Assembly: GCA_018240985.1 (NCBI GenBank)
Contig: JAFEER010000283.1
Location: 1-56,039 of the forward strand
Origin: Pseudomonadota bacterium
Lineage (GTDB): Bacteria; Pseudomonadota; Gammaproteobacteria; Burkholderiales; Burkholderiaceae_C
DNA: 56,039 bases
Reading direction: 5' to 3'
Every line of letters starts with the position of its first letter. Positions within the stretch are counted from its first letter, which is position 1. Positions 39,520 through 47,925 of the stretch are shown one piece after another. A program made the position numbers and the translations under genes. The notes under the pieces are model-generated. The model made no database searches and had not been told where the DNA came from. It saw only the letters and a program-made list of their open reading frames with translations.

Positions 39520-40359
39520 CTCCAAATTGTCGATGAGCCGCGTGCCGCCCAGGCGCGCCGCGCCCAGCGCCACCAGCGTGCCTGCCGCGGCGCCCGGCTG
39601 CGCCGGCTGCAGATCCTGGCGCTGGCGCACCGTGAGGTAGTCGGTCTGCCAGCCCTGGGCGTTGAGCGACTGCAGCGCCTGCTGCTCCAGCGCCGCCAGG
39701 TCGGCGCCCGGCTGCAGGGCAGCCTGGGCAAGCACGCGCAGCGCCTGCGACAGCTGCACCGCCTTGGCGCGGTCTTCGGCGCTCAGGTAGCCGTTGCGCG
39801 AGCTCAGCGCCAGGCCGTCCGGGGCGCGTTGGGTGTCGCCGGCGACGATGTCCACCGGCAGCGCAAACTGCTGCACCATGCGGCGTATCACCATGAGCTG
39901 CTGGTAGTCCTTCTTGCCGAACAGCGCCGTGCCGCCGCCGCTGGCAAAGAACACGGCCGAGAATAGCTTCATCACCACCGTGCACACGCCGGTGAAGAAA
40001 CCGGGGCGGTAATGCCCTTCCAGGATGTCGGCCAGCTGGGCGTCGGGCTGCACCTTGAAGGTCTGCGCCTCGGGATACAGATCGGCCTCGCGCGGCGCGA
40101 ACACGATGTCGCAACCTGCGGCCTCCAATCGCGCGCAATCGGCGTCCCAGGTGCGCGGATAGCTATCAAAATCTTCGTGCGGCAGAAACTGCAGACGGTT
40201 CACGAAGATGCTGGCGACCAGAGTCCCGGCCAGCGGCCGGCCCTGGCGCACTAGGGCGATGTGGCCGTCGTGCAGATTGCCCATGGTGGGCACGAAGGCG
40301 GGGCGGCCGCGGCCGGCGAGGGCGGCGCGCAGTTCGGTGATGGTGCGGGTGATTTGCAT
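39514..40359 (-). CDS. panC: pantothenate synthetase
   Basis: ATP-dependent joining of pantoate and beta-alanine to pantothenate. 281 aa. PTMGNLHDGH holds the HxGH-type H30/H33, and GKKDYQQLMVIRRMV and SSRNGYLS are the ATP-binding/KMSKS-like segments. The frame extends upstream through a dispersed repeat; ATG 40359 starts the family N-terminus MQITRTI. Downstream of panB on the same strand, separated by a 154-bp repeat-containing gap. Confidence 0.95.
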   Translation of the reverse strand: MQITRTITELRAALAGRGRPAFVPTMGNLHDGHIALVRQGRPLAGTLVASIFVNRLQFLPHEDFDSYPRTWDADCARLEAAGCDIVFAPREADLYPEAQTFKVQPDAQLADILEGHYRPGFFTGVCTVVMKLFSAVFFASGGGTALFGKKDYQQLMVIRRMVQQFALPVDIVAGDTQRAPDGLALSSRNGYLSAEDRAKAVQLSQALRVLAQAALQPGADLAALEQQALQSLNAQGWQTDYLTVRQRQDLQPAQPGAAAGTLVALGAARLGGTRLIDNLEV

Positions 40360-40384
40360 GGCAAAAATGAGTGGGGGGTGTTTG

Positions 40385-40513
40385 CTCCCTCCCCCTCTGG
40401 GGGAGGGCAGGGGTGGGGGCCGGCGGCGCTGGCATGAGACATGCGTTGGTTTTTGCGAGCGGGCCCCCATCCCCACCTCGATGCTGGCGGCGAGACGCCG
40501 CCGCTGGTAAAAA
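40385..40513. repeat. dispersed repeat between panB and panC
   Basis: CTCCCTCCCCCTCTGGGGGA and the following GGGGCCGGCGGC... GAGACATGCG match the gltBD-gap repeat in the first part and the family B element ends in the second. A shorter inverted CCCCCATCCCCACC arm follows at about 40465-40480. The gap would put stem-loops in the panB-panC transcript. Confidence 0.65.
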
Positions 40514-41395
40514 TCACCAGGCGTGCAGTGCGTCGTCGGGAAAGCTGCCGTTCTTCACGGCGCGCACATAGGCCTCCATGGCGCCCTTGACGCTGCCCGC
40601 ATCCTGCATGAAGTCGTGCACGAACTTCGGGTTCTTGCCCAGGTTCACGCCCAGCATGTCGTGCATCACCAGCACCTGGCCGGCCGTGCCCTTGCCCGCG
40701 CCTATGCCTATGGTGTGGCAGTGCGGCAGCTCCTGCGTCAGGCTGGCGGCCAGGGCGGCGGGCACCATCTCCAGCACCATCATGGCGGCGCCGGCGTCCT
40801 GCAGCTCCAGGGCGTGGCGGCGCAGCTCGGCCGCGGCCTCGTCGCCCTTGCCCTGCACGCGGTAGCCGCCCAGGGCGTGCACGGTCTGCGGCGTCAGCCC
40901 GAGGTGGGCGCAGACGGGAATGCCGCGCTCGACCAGGAAGCGCACCGTGGGCGCCGTCCAGCCGCCGCCTTCGAGCTTGACCATGTGCGCGCCCGCCTGC
41001 ATCAGGTGGCTGGCGCTCCTCAGTGCCTGTTCGCGGCTCTCGTGGTAGGTGCCAAAGGGCAAATCCGCCACCACCCAGGCCGTGCCCTGCACGCGGCGCA
41101 GGCCGCGCGTCACGCTCTCGGTGTGGTAGGCCATGGTGTCCAGCGACACGCCCACGGTGCTGGACAGGCCCTGGCACACCATGCCGAGCGAGTCGCCCAC
41201 CAGAATCGTCTCCAGCCCGGCCGCATCGGCCACGGCGGCAAAGGTGGCGTCGTAGGCGGTCAGCATGGTGATCTTCTCGCCCGCCTCGCGCATCTGCGCC
41301 AGGCGCGGCAGGCTGATGGGGCGGCGCTGGGGCAGGGGCGACGCGGGCGGAATCGTGCCGTAGGGCGTGCCCGGGGCGGTGTTGGCACTGGTCAT
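40514..41395 (-). CDS. panB: 3-methyl-2-oxobutanoate hydroxymethyltransferase
   Basis: Makes ketopantoate from 2-oxoisovalerate and methylene-tetrahydrofolate, the first step to pantothenate. 293 aa, with about 25 extra N-terminal residues before the conserved [21 protein letters not shown]. Metal-binding VGDSLGMV and substrate-binding KLEGG, plus HLGLTPQ, are visible. First gene of panBC on the minus strand; divergent from the hsd island. Confidence 0.95.
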   Translation of the reverse strand: MTSANTAPGTPYGTIPPASPLPQRRPISLPRLAQMREAGEKITMLTAYDATFAAVADAAGLETILVGDSLGMVCQGLSSTVGVSLDTMAYHTESVTRGLRRVQGTAWVVADLPFGTYHESREQALRSASHLMQAGAHMVKLEGGGWTAPTVRFLVERGIPVCAHLGLTPQTVHALGGYRVQGKGDEAAAELRRHALELQDAGAAMMVLEMVPAALAASLTQELPHCHTIGIGAGKGTAGQVLVMHDMLGVNLGKNPKFVHDFMQDAGSVKGAMEAYVRAVKNGSFPDDALHAW

Positions 41396-41574
41396 GGGAG
41401 GCCTTTCGGGGCTGGAATGTGGAAAAGTCGCGAGTCTAGGCGCATTCAGCTGCCATGGCGCGGGGCAACGGTGCTTGCAGCCGCAGGTGATGTCCCTGGC
41501 GCTTTTGTTTTAATAGCTGCTGGCGCTTGCAATATCAGCGCCAAATCGAATTTTTTGCAAAAGGGATTCACCGC
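41396..41574. other. panB-hsdR gap with a dispersed repeat (island left edge)
   Basis: About 180 bp. At 41505-41555 it carries TTTAATAGCTGCTGGCGCTTGCA followed by ATCAGCGCC, a member of the AGCTATCA/GGCGCTTGC theme also at 24727-24778. No integrase, tRNA or att-like repeat is seen. This is the boundary between housekeeping DNA and the restriction-modification island. Confidence 0.6.
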
Positions 41575-44352
41575 ATGACCCCAGAGGCCTTGGCGCGCCA
41601 GACCATAGACCGCAAGCTGACCGAGGCCGGCTGGGCCGTGCAGGATCAGCGCAGCATCGACCTGTCTGCAGCCCCGGGCGTGGCCGTGCGCGAATACCCC
41701 ACCGACACCGGCCCGGCCGACTACGTACTGTTCGTGGGCCGCGTGGCCTGCGGCGTCATCGAGGCCAAGAAAGATACTGCGGGCGCCCACCTCACGGCGG
41801 CAGAGGCGCAGACCGGGCGCTACGCCATGTCGCACCTGAAATGGCGCAAAGACAGCGCCCCGCTGCGCTTTCTGTTCGAAGCCACGGGCCAGGTCATCCG
41901 CTTTACCGATGGCTTTGATCCCGCGCCGCGCTCGCGCGAAATCTTCCACTTCTTCCGGCCCGAAATGCTGGCCGACTGGCTGCGCGAGCCCAACACGCTG
42001 CGCCGCCGCCTACAGGGCGCCATGCCGGCGTTGCCAGCTGAACAACTGCGCCACTGCCAGACCGGCGCCGTCACCGGGTTGGAGGCGTCGCTGGCGCAGA
42101 ACAAGCCGCGCGCGCTGATCCACATGGCCACCGGCGCGGGCAAGACCTTTACGGCCATTACCAGCATCTACCGCCTGCTGAAATTCGGCGGCGCCCGGCG
42201 CATCCTGTTCCTGGTCGATACGCGCAACCTGGGCAAGCAGGCGCAGCAGGAATTCATGGCCTATCAGCCGCCCGACGATGGCCGCAAGTTCACCGAGCTG
42301 TACAACGTGCAGCGCCTGGCCGGCTCCAACATAGCCCCGCACGCGCAGGTCTGCATCAGCACCATCCAGCGCATGTACTCCATCCTCTCGGGGCAGGCGC
42401 TGGACGAATCGGCCGAGGACGTTTCTCTCAATGAACTGCAGCAAAGCGCCACGCAGCAGAAATGGGTGCGCTACAACCCCGCCGTGCCGGTGGAGAGCTT
42501 CGACTTCATCGTCATCGACGAATGCCACCGCAGCATCTACAACCTGTGGAAACAGGTGCTGGACTATTTCGACGCCTTCCTCATCGGCCTCACGGCCACG
42601 CCCGACAAGCGCACCTACGGCTTCTTCAACGAGAACATCGTCGCCGAATACAGCTACGAGCAATCGGTGGCCGACGGTGTCAACGTGGGCTACGACGTGT
42701 ATGAAATCGTCACCGAGGTCACGCAAAAGGGCGCCACCATTGAAGCACGCGAATGGGTAGACCACCGCGACCGCGCCACGCGCAAAAAGCGCTGGGCCGA
42801 GACCGAGGATGACCAGGCCTACAGCGGCAAGGAACTCGATCGTTCCGTCGTCAACCCCAGCCAGATCCGCCAAGTCATCCAGGCCATGAAAACCGCCGTG
42901 CAGACGCGCATCTTCCCTGGCCGCAAAGAGGTGCCCAAGACCCTCATCTTCGCCAAGACCGACAGCCACGCCGACGACATCATCCAAACCGTGCGCGAGG
43001 TCTACGGCGAAGGCAATGCGTTTTGCCGCAAGGTCACCTACGGCGAGAAGGACGCCGACAGCGTGCTGTCGAGCTTTCGCAACGACTACCACCCGCGCAT
43101 CGCCGTCACCGTGGACATGATCGCCACCGGCACCGACGTAAAGCCCCTGGAGGTGCTGATCTTCATGCGCGACGTGAAGAGCCGTGGCTACTACGAGCAG
43201 ATGAAGGGCCGGGGCGTGCGCAGCCTGGATGCCGAGGGGCTCAAAAAGGTCAGCAACTCGGCCCCCGGCGCCAAGGATCGTTTTGTGCTGATCGACGCCG
43301 TGGGCGTGGAAAAATCCCTCAAGACCGAAAGCCGCCCGCTGGAGAAAAAGCCCAGCGTGCCGCTCAAGGACTTGCTGCAGGCAATAGCCATCGGCCACCG
43401 CGACGACGACACCGTGCTCAGCCTCGCCAACCGCCTGGTGCGCCTGGCCAAGCAGCTGGACGACAAGGCCCAGGCACGCATTGCAAAGGCCAGCGGCGGC
43501 ATCCCGTTCGGCGAACTCGGCAAAGGCCTGATTGCCGCGCTGGACGCCGACGCCGTGCTGCAAACGGCGCTCGCCACAGCCCAGGCCAGCGGCATTACGC
43601 GCAGCGAAGAAACGCTGCTGCCCGAAGAACTGCAGGCCGCCCGCGACGCGCGCGTGGCCGCCGCCTGCGCGCCGTTTGACAAGCCGCTGCTGCGGGGCGA
43701 AATCGAAAGCTGCCGACGCGAGCGCGAGCAGATCATCGACCACCTCAACCTCGATCAGGTCACGTTCTCGGGCTACTCCGAACAGGCCGAGGCGCAGGCA
43801 AAGGCAGACATCGCACGCTTTGCCGACTACCTGCGCCAGCACAAGGACGAAATCGCCGCGCTATCGTTTTTGTATAGCCAACCGTACCAACGGCGCGCGC
43901 TGGCACTCGAAATGGTGCAAGAACTGCACGAGCAGCTGGCCCGGCCCCCGCTGATGCTCACCACCGAACGCCTGTGGAGCGCCTACGCCCGCGTGCAGGC
44001 GAATCAAGTGCAGGGCGCAGACCAGCAGCGCCAGCTCACCGACCTCGTCAGCCTGCTGCGCTTTGCCCTGGGGATGGAGGGCGAGCTGCAGCCCTTTGCC
44101 GACGCCGTGGACAGGCGCTTTGCCGACTGGGTCTGGCGCCACAACAGCCGCCGCGCCAGCGCCTTCACGCCTGAGCAAATGGACTGGCTGCGCCTGATGA
44201 AAGAGCACATCGCCAGCAGCTGCAGCATCCAGCGCGACGACTTCGACTACGCCGCCCTGGCCGCCCGGGGCGGGCTGCAAAAGGCCTGGAGCCTGTTCGG
44301 CAAGGAGCTCGATACGCTGATGGAGGGGATGAACCAGGAGCTGGTGGCGTGA
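41575..44352 (+). CDS. hsdR: type I restriction enzyme R subunit
   Basis: Motor and nuclease subunit of a type I restriction-modification system. 925 aa. N-terminal PD-(D/E)xK nuclease: D49 in GPADYVLFV and E63-A-K65 in GVIEAKK. SF2 helicase: Walker A MATGAGKT (184-191), DECH box (315-318), GLTATPDK and the C-terminal helicase motif MKGRGVRSLD. The C-terminal ~250 residues resemble the EcoEI-type R C-terminal domain and would contact HsdM. ATG 41575 has an AGGGA site; the frame opens at 41527. A shortened copy of its 3' end lies at 45632-45669. Confidence 0.94.
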   Translation: MTPEALARQTIDRKLTEAGWAVQDQRSIDLSAAPGVAVREYPTDTGPADYVLFVGRVACGVIEAKKDTAGAHLTAAEAQTGRYAMSHLKWRKDSAPLRFLFEATGQVIRFTDGFDPAPRSREIFHFFRPEMLADWLREPNTLRRRLQGAMPALPAEQLRHCQTGAVTGLEASLAQNKPRALIHMATGAGKTFTAITSIYRLLKFGGARRILFLVDTRNLGKQAQQEFMAYQPPDDGRKFTELYNVQRLAGSNIAPHAQVCISTIQRMYSILSGQALDESAEDVSLNELQQSATQQKWVRYNPAVPVESFDFIVIDECHRSIYNLWKQVLDYFDAFLIGLTATPDKRTYGFFNENIVAEYSYEQSVADGVNVGYDVYEIVTEVTQKGATIEAREWVDHRDRATRKKRWAETEDDQAYSGKELDRSVVNPSQIRQVIQAMKTAVQTRIFPGRKEVPKTLIFAKTDSHADDIIQTVREVYGEGNAFCRKVTYGEKDADSVLSSFRNDYHPRIAVTVDMIATGTDVKPLEVLIFMRDVKSRGYYEQMKGRGVRSLDAEGLKKVSNSAPGAKDRFVLIDAVGVEKSLKTESRPLEKKPSVPLKDLLQAIAIGHRDDDTVLSLANRLVRLAKQLDDKAQARIAKASGGIPFGELGKGLIAALDADAVLQTALATAQASGITRSEETLLPEELQAARDARVAAACAPFDKPLLRGEIESCRREREQIIDHLNLDQVTFSGYSEQAEAQAKADIARFADYLRQHKDEIAALSFLYSQPYQRRALALEMVQELHEQLARPPLMLTTERLWSAYARVQANQVQGADQQRQLTDLVSLLRFALGMEGELQPFADAVDRRFADWVWRHNSRRASAFTPEQMDWLRLMKEHIASSCSIQRDDFDYAALAARGGLQKAWSLFGKELDTLMEGMNQELVA

Positions 44353-44437
44353 GAAGGCAAGAGGACGCACCGGTTTGTATCTTGCGATATTCAACCGAAT
44401 ATACTGTATCTAAATAAAGATATTTGAAGATACAAGC
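44353..44437 (+). promoter_or_regulatory. AT-rich promoter region with dyads before the ATPase gene
   Basis: Much more AT-rich than its surroundings. TTGTAT (44375-44380) and TATACT (44400-44405) could be -35/-10 with a 19-bp spacer. GATATTC...GAATATAC and GTATCT...AGATAC form overlapping dyads (about 44377-44433), possible operator sites. This suggests the ATPase is transcribed independently of hsdR. Confidence 0.45.
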
Positions 44438-45631
44438 ATGTATTACTCCCGCTCCCAGCTGGCCGACGAGATGTGCGAAGCCCTGTTGGGCGGCAACCTG
44501 TTCAACGATGCCCCCAACGGCCTGTTTCTGGCCGCACCCCGGCGCACCGGCAAATCCACCTTTTTGCAAAGCGAGCTGGTGCCGCGCCTGCAAAAGCGCG
44601 GCGCGGCCGTGGTGTACGTGGACTTGTGGGCGGCCCCGCTGCGCGACCCGGGTGAGTTGATCGCCGAGGCCATAGGCCAGGCGCTGCACCAACACCAGGG
44701 GCTGGTGGCCAAGGCCGCGCGTGCCAGCGGGCTGGAGAGCGTCAGCCTTGCCGGCGCCTTGAAGATCGACACGCGCCACATCGGCCAGCCCAAAGGCTCC
44801 ACGCTGACCGATGCGCTGCGTGCGCTGCACCAACTGGCCAGGGCGCCCGTGGCGCTGATCATCGACGAAGCCCAGCACAGCCTGACCAGCGAGGCCGGCG
44901 AGCACAGCATGACCGCCCTCAAATCGGCACGCGACCAGCTCAACCGCCCCGGCAGCGTGAACCTGATGCTGGTCATGTCCGGCTCCGACCGGGACAAGCT
45001 GCTGCGCCTGGTCAACACCAATGCATCGCCGTTCTATGGCTCCAGCATCAAGCATTTGCCCTTGCTGGGCGAGGATTTCGTGGGCCACCTGGCAGCGTTG
45101 ATCGAGCGCCAGCGCCCGGCCTTGGCGCCGGTGGACAGGGTCTTGCTCCTGCAGGCCTTTCAAGCCCTGGGCCAGCGCCCGCAGTTCTTGGTGGAAGTGC
45201 TGGAGCAGGCCCTCAGCCCCTTTGCCGGCGAGCCCGGCCAGCGCATGGAGGCGGCCGCACTCGCCCTGGCGCAGCAACGCCTGGCGCAGGAGCGCCAACA
45301 AATGGAAGGCGACTACCTGGCGCTGCGCCCCATCGAGCAGGCCGTGATCTGGCGCATGCTGGAGCAGGGGCGGCGCTTTCGCCCCTACGACGCCGAGGCC
45401 CTGGCGTTCTACAGCGACAAAACCGGCGCCCACGTCACCCGCGCGCAGGTACAAAAAGCCATGGAGGCCCTGCGCAACCACCAACCCAGCATGGTGTGGA
45501 AGTCCGCCCGGGGCGAATACGCCATCGACGATATCGACATGCACCAGTGGTACGAGGCCCATGTGCGCGCCGGCACCTGGCCGCCCAGGGACGAGCGGCT
45601 GGCGTGGCAGGAGGATGGTGATGAGTCGTAA
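44438..45631 (+). CDS. AAA-type ATPase embedded in the hsd locus
   Basis: 397 aa, soluble. Walker A AAPRRTGKST at about 32-41, Walker B ALIIDEAQH at about 139-147, a sensor-like LMLVMSGSDRDKLL near 176-189, then a C-terminal winged-helix-like half (about 290-375: RPIEQAVIWRMLEQGRR, KAMEALRNHQPSMVWKS). It looks like an ORC/STAND-like AAA ATPase. No effector domain is recognisable. It sits between hsdR and a TA module, has its own AT-rich promoter, and is flanked by hsdR-end sequence. A defence-linked or regulatory role is inferred from context only; I cannot name a family with certainty. Confidence 0.75.
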   Translation: MYYSRSQLADEMCEALLGGNLFNDAPNGLFLAAPRRTGKSTFLQSELVPRLQKRGAAVVYVDLWAAPLRDPGELIAEAIGQALHQHQGLVAKAARASGLESVSLAGALKIDTRHIGQPKGSTLTDALRALHQLARAPVALIIDEAQHSLTSEAGEHSMTALKSARDQLNRPGSVNLMLVMSGSDRDKLLRLVNTNASPFYGSSIKHLPLLGEDFVGHLAALIERQRPALAPVDRVLLLQAFQALGQRPQFLVEVLEQALSPFAGEPGQRMEAAALALAQQRLAQERQQMEGDYLALRPIEQAVIWRMLEQGRRFRPYDAEALAFYSDKTGAHVTRAQVQKAMEALRNHQPSMVWKSARGEYAIDDIDMHQWYEAHVRAGTWPPRDERLAWQEDGDES

Positions 45632-45669
45632 TGCGCCGAGCCTGTTCGGCACTGGGCTGGTGGCGTGAG
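45632..45669 (+). pseudogene. shortened in-frame copy of the hsdR 3' end
   Basis: GAGCCTGTTCGGCA (45638-45651) equals 44289-44302 in hsdR, and CTGGTGGCGTGAG (45657-45669) equals 44341-44353 including the stop codon. Between them hsdR has 38 bases and the copy has 5. Translated in the hsdR frame the remnant reads SLFGTGLVA then stop, against SLFG...ELVA then stop in HsdR. It is too short to be a gene but marks a past insertion or duplication around the ATPase. Confidence 0.6.
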
Positions 45670-45689
45670 GCGCCTACCCCAGCCGCGCC

Positions 45690-45980
45690 TTATATGTGGA
45701 GCCCAGCGTCCATGCGCTGGTGCAGCACGCGCACCACGACCAGCGTGCTGCCGCGTAACTGGTAATACACCGCGTGCTGCTCCACCCAGCGGCGGCGGTA
45801 GCCTGGGCGGATGGCGTCGCAGCGCTGGCCCGAATCCGGCGCTTGCGCCAACCGCTGCAATGCCTCGTTCAGCCTATCCAGATACTGCACCGCCTGCGCC
45901 GTGCCCCAGCGCTCCACGGTGTAGTCCCAGATGCCTTCCAGATCGCGCAGCGCCGCCGGCGTCAGGCGCAGATCAGCCAT
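45690..45980 (-). CDS. parE: ParE/RelE-type toxin
   Basis: 96-aa toxin of the ParE/RelE fold: LRLTPAALRDLEGIWDYTVERWG start, YLDRLNEALQRLAQAP helix, GYRRRWVEQHAVYYQL strand and VVRVLHQRMD end. ParE members poison DNA gyrase. The ATG at 45980 overlaps the antitoxin stop by 8 bp. Antisense to the hsd genes. Longer upstream reading is inside the antitoxin gene and rejected. Confidence 0.88.
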   Translation of the reverse strand: MADLRLTPAALRDLEGIWDYTVERWGTAQAVQYLDRLNEALQRLAQAPDSGQRCDAIRPGYRRRWVEQHAVYYQLRGSTLVVVRVLHQRMDAGLHI

Positions 45981-46230
45981 GCGCGGCCGTTGCCTTGGCC
46001 AACATGCGTGCCTTGAACGCCTGCGCGTCAAACGGCTGCGGCTCGCCGCTGTTCTCGCCTTCAATGAGGGCGGCGCGCACCGCCTGCAGCTCGGCCATGC
46101 GCTCCTGCTCGCGGCGCACCAGGGCGCGGATCACCTCGCTGTCGTTGGTGTAATGGCCTGCCGCGATCTGCGCCTTGATCCAGCCGTCCTGCTGATCGGT
46201 GAGGGTGATGGTTTTGCGCACGGTGGACAT
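45973..46230 (-). CDS. parD: ParD-type antitoxin (ribbon-helix-helix)
   Basis: 85 aa. N-terminal ribbon-helix-helix MSTVRKTITLTDQQDGWI with GHYTNDSEVIRALVRREQE, then a toxin-binding tail. Antitoxin precedes toxin with overlap, typical of parDE. TGGAGG lies 5 bases before the ATG at 46230. The 45-bp gap to hsdS contains a dyad suited to ParD autoregulation. Confidence 0.88.
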   Translation of the reverse strand: MSTVRKTITLTDQQDGWIKAQIAAGHYTNDSEVIRALVRREQERMAELQAVRAALIEGENSGEPQPFDAQAFKARMLAKATAAHG

Positions 46231-46251
46231 GGAAGGCCTCCAGGTGAGGGA

Positions 46252-46266
46252 AATCGTCATACGATT
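46252..46266. promoter_or_regulatory. parD-hsdS intergenic dyad, candidate ParD operator
   Basis: AATCGT (46252-46257) and ACGATT (46261-46266) are exact complements with a CAT spacer. The gap is only 45 bp and must serve both divergent genes, so a protein bound here could affect parDE and hsdS together. Confidence 0.45.
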
Positions 46267-46275
46267 GGTGTAATT

Positions 46276-47925
46276 ATGCGCAAGAACACAAATCATGGAA
46301 GGGGTGAAGCGGGCGGGTTGCCGAGCGGGTGGGCGCGCGTCGCTCTCGAAGACTTGTTGCTTCGTGTCGTAGGAGGCGGTACGCCTGCCCGCAACGTTCC
46401 TCAATACTTTGATGGCGATATTCCATGGTTCACCGTCAAGGACATGAAGTCCTTGCGTCCCTTGGATGCAGAGGAGCACATTACCCAAGAGGCCATTGAC
46501 GGCAGTGCAACCAACCTCATACCGGCAGGTACCTTGATCGTGGCAACCCGCATTGCTTTGGGGCGAGCCATGCGCCCTAAGGTGACGTGTGCCATCAACC
46601 AAGATTTGAAGGCGCTTTTCTTCGGCCAAGGCGTGTGTCCTGATTTCATGCTGTATTGGGTGGCCGCCCATGAGAGGTTCATCCAGGAACTGGGGTCGGG
46701 AACAACTGTTAGTGGCATTCGGCTCGAAACATTAAACGGGCTGGTCGTCGATTTGCCGCCCGCCGCCGAACAAACCCGCATCGTCGCCAAGCTCGAAGCA
46801 CTGCTCACCGACCTGGACGCTGGCGTGGCCGAGCTCAAGGCGGCGCAGAAGAAGCTGGTGCGTTATCGCCAGTCGCTGCTCAAGGCCGCCGTGGAGGGCG
46901 CGTTGACCGCCGCCTGGCGGGCGGCGCGCTCTGCTCCCCTCTCCCCTCGCGGGAGAGGGGCCGGGGGAGAGGGGGCCGCGCAAGGCCCACACCCTCTCCC
47001 CAACCCCTCTCCCGTCAAGGGAGAGGGGCTTGAATGCGAGACCGGCGCGCAGCTGCTCGCCCGCATCCTGACCGAGCGCCGCGCGCGCTGGGAGGACAGG
47101 CAGCGCGCCAAATTCGCCGCGCAGGGCAAGACGCCGCCCAAGGGCTGGCAAGTCAAATACCCCGAGCCGGCGCCGCCCGACACCACGGGACTGCCGGAGT
47201 TGCCGCAGGGGTGGGTGTGGGCGAGTGTGGAGCAGTTAACCGAATTCATCACCAGTGGCTCACGTGGCTGGGCGGACTACTACGCGGATGCGGGGGCTAT
47301 GTTCATTCGTTCCCAGAACATCAATAAAGACTGGTTGGACTTATCGGACGTCGTACGCGTAAATCCTCCGAAGGGCTCGGAGGGTGCGCGAACGCGCGTC
47401 CAGAAAGATGATGTGCTCTTGACTATCACGGGAGCAAATGTGGGCAAGGCGGCGCAGGTCGAGGCCGCCATAGATGAAGCCTACGTCAGCCAGCATGTGG
47501 CATTGATACGACCCGTCGATGTAGCCGTTTCCAAGGTTCTGCATTTGTTTTTCACCGCAGAAGCTGGTGGGCGTGGCCAACTGAACAAAGAAGCGTATGG
47601 CGCGGGGAAGCCTGGATTGAATCTCCAACAGGTGGCAGGCGTTTGCGTTCCACTTGCCAGTGCTGCTGAATTTGAAACGTTAATCAACATCGTCAAGACG
47701 CAACTTGACGCAGCGACGGCGAAGGAGGTCGCGATCGAGTTGGCCCTCAAACAATCCACCGCCCAACGCCAAAACCTCCTGCGCGCCGCCTTTGCCGGCG
47801 AGCTGGTGCCGCAAGATCCCGCCGATGAGCCCGCCAGCAGCCTGCTGGCACGCATCCGCGCCGAGCGCGCGGCGCAGGGTGTGGCCAGCAAGCCGCGCGG
47901 GCGCAAGGTCAAGGGGGTGGCATGA
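46276..47925 (+). CDS. hsdS: type I restriction enzyme S (specificity) subunit
   Basis: Chooses the bipartite DNA target for HsdM/HsdR. 549 aa, long for the family. TRD1 about 16-165 (GWARVALEDLL, then VDLPPAAEQTRIV), central conserved helix about 166-213, TRD2 about 305-510 (GWVWASVEQL...), and a C-terminal conserved region ending AERAAQG. Residues about 219-253 (PLSPRGRGAGGEG ... PNPSPVKGEG) are encoded by a palindromic repeat inserted in frame between the two halves. The TRD-coding parts have lower GC than neighbours, as usual for exchanged specificity modules. ATG 46276 lacks a clear ribosome-binding site. Overlaps the next gene by 4 bp. Confidence 0.92.
   Translation: MRKNTNHGRGEAGGLPSGWARVALEDLLLRVVGGGTPARNVPQYFDGDIPWFTVKDMKSLRPLDAEEHITQEAIDGSATNLIPAGTLIVATRIALGRAMRPKVTCAINQDLKALFFGQGVCPDFMLYWVAAHERFIQELGSGTTVSGIRLETLNGLVVDLPPAAEQTRIVAKLEALLTDLDAGVAELKAAQKKLVRYRQSLLKAAVEGALTAAWRAARSAPLSPRGRGAGGEGAAQGPHPLPNPSPVKGEGLECETGAQLLARILTERRARWEDRQRAKFAAQGKTPPKGWQVKYPEPAPPDTTGLPELPQGWVWASVEQLTEFITSGSRGWADYYADAGAMFIRSQNINKDWLDLSDVVRVNPPKGSEGARTRVQKDDVLLTITGANVGKAAQVEAAIDEAYVSQHVALIRPVDVAVSKVLHLFFTAEAGGRGQLNKEAYGAGKPGLNLQQVAGVCVPLASAAEFETLINIVKTQLDAATAKEVAIELALKQSTAQRQNLLRAAFAGELVPQDPADEPASSLLARIRAERAAQGVASKPRGRKVKGVA
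46934..47031. repeat. palindromic repeat inserted in frame within hsdS
   Basis: Two hairpins with identical 10-bp arms: CCCCTCTCCC/GGGAGAGGGG at 46936-46945 with 46951-46960, and at 47004-47013 with 47019-47028. Total about 98 bp. Translated it gives PLSPRGRGAGGEG and PNPSPVKGEG, a peptide type well known from misread intergenic repeats in many proteobacteria; here it lies in a real reading frame. Confidence 0.85.

Noticed and set aside
40155..40172. AGCTATCAAAATC motif within panC, resembling the dispersed repeat
   Set aside because: It encodes the conserved FDSYPR part of PanC, so the match is probably chance.
45981..46275. Plus-strand extension of hsdS upstream to 45931
   Set aside because: It reads antisense through parD/parE and ends in the intergenic dyad; the HsdS-like sequence begins after ATG 46276.
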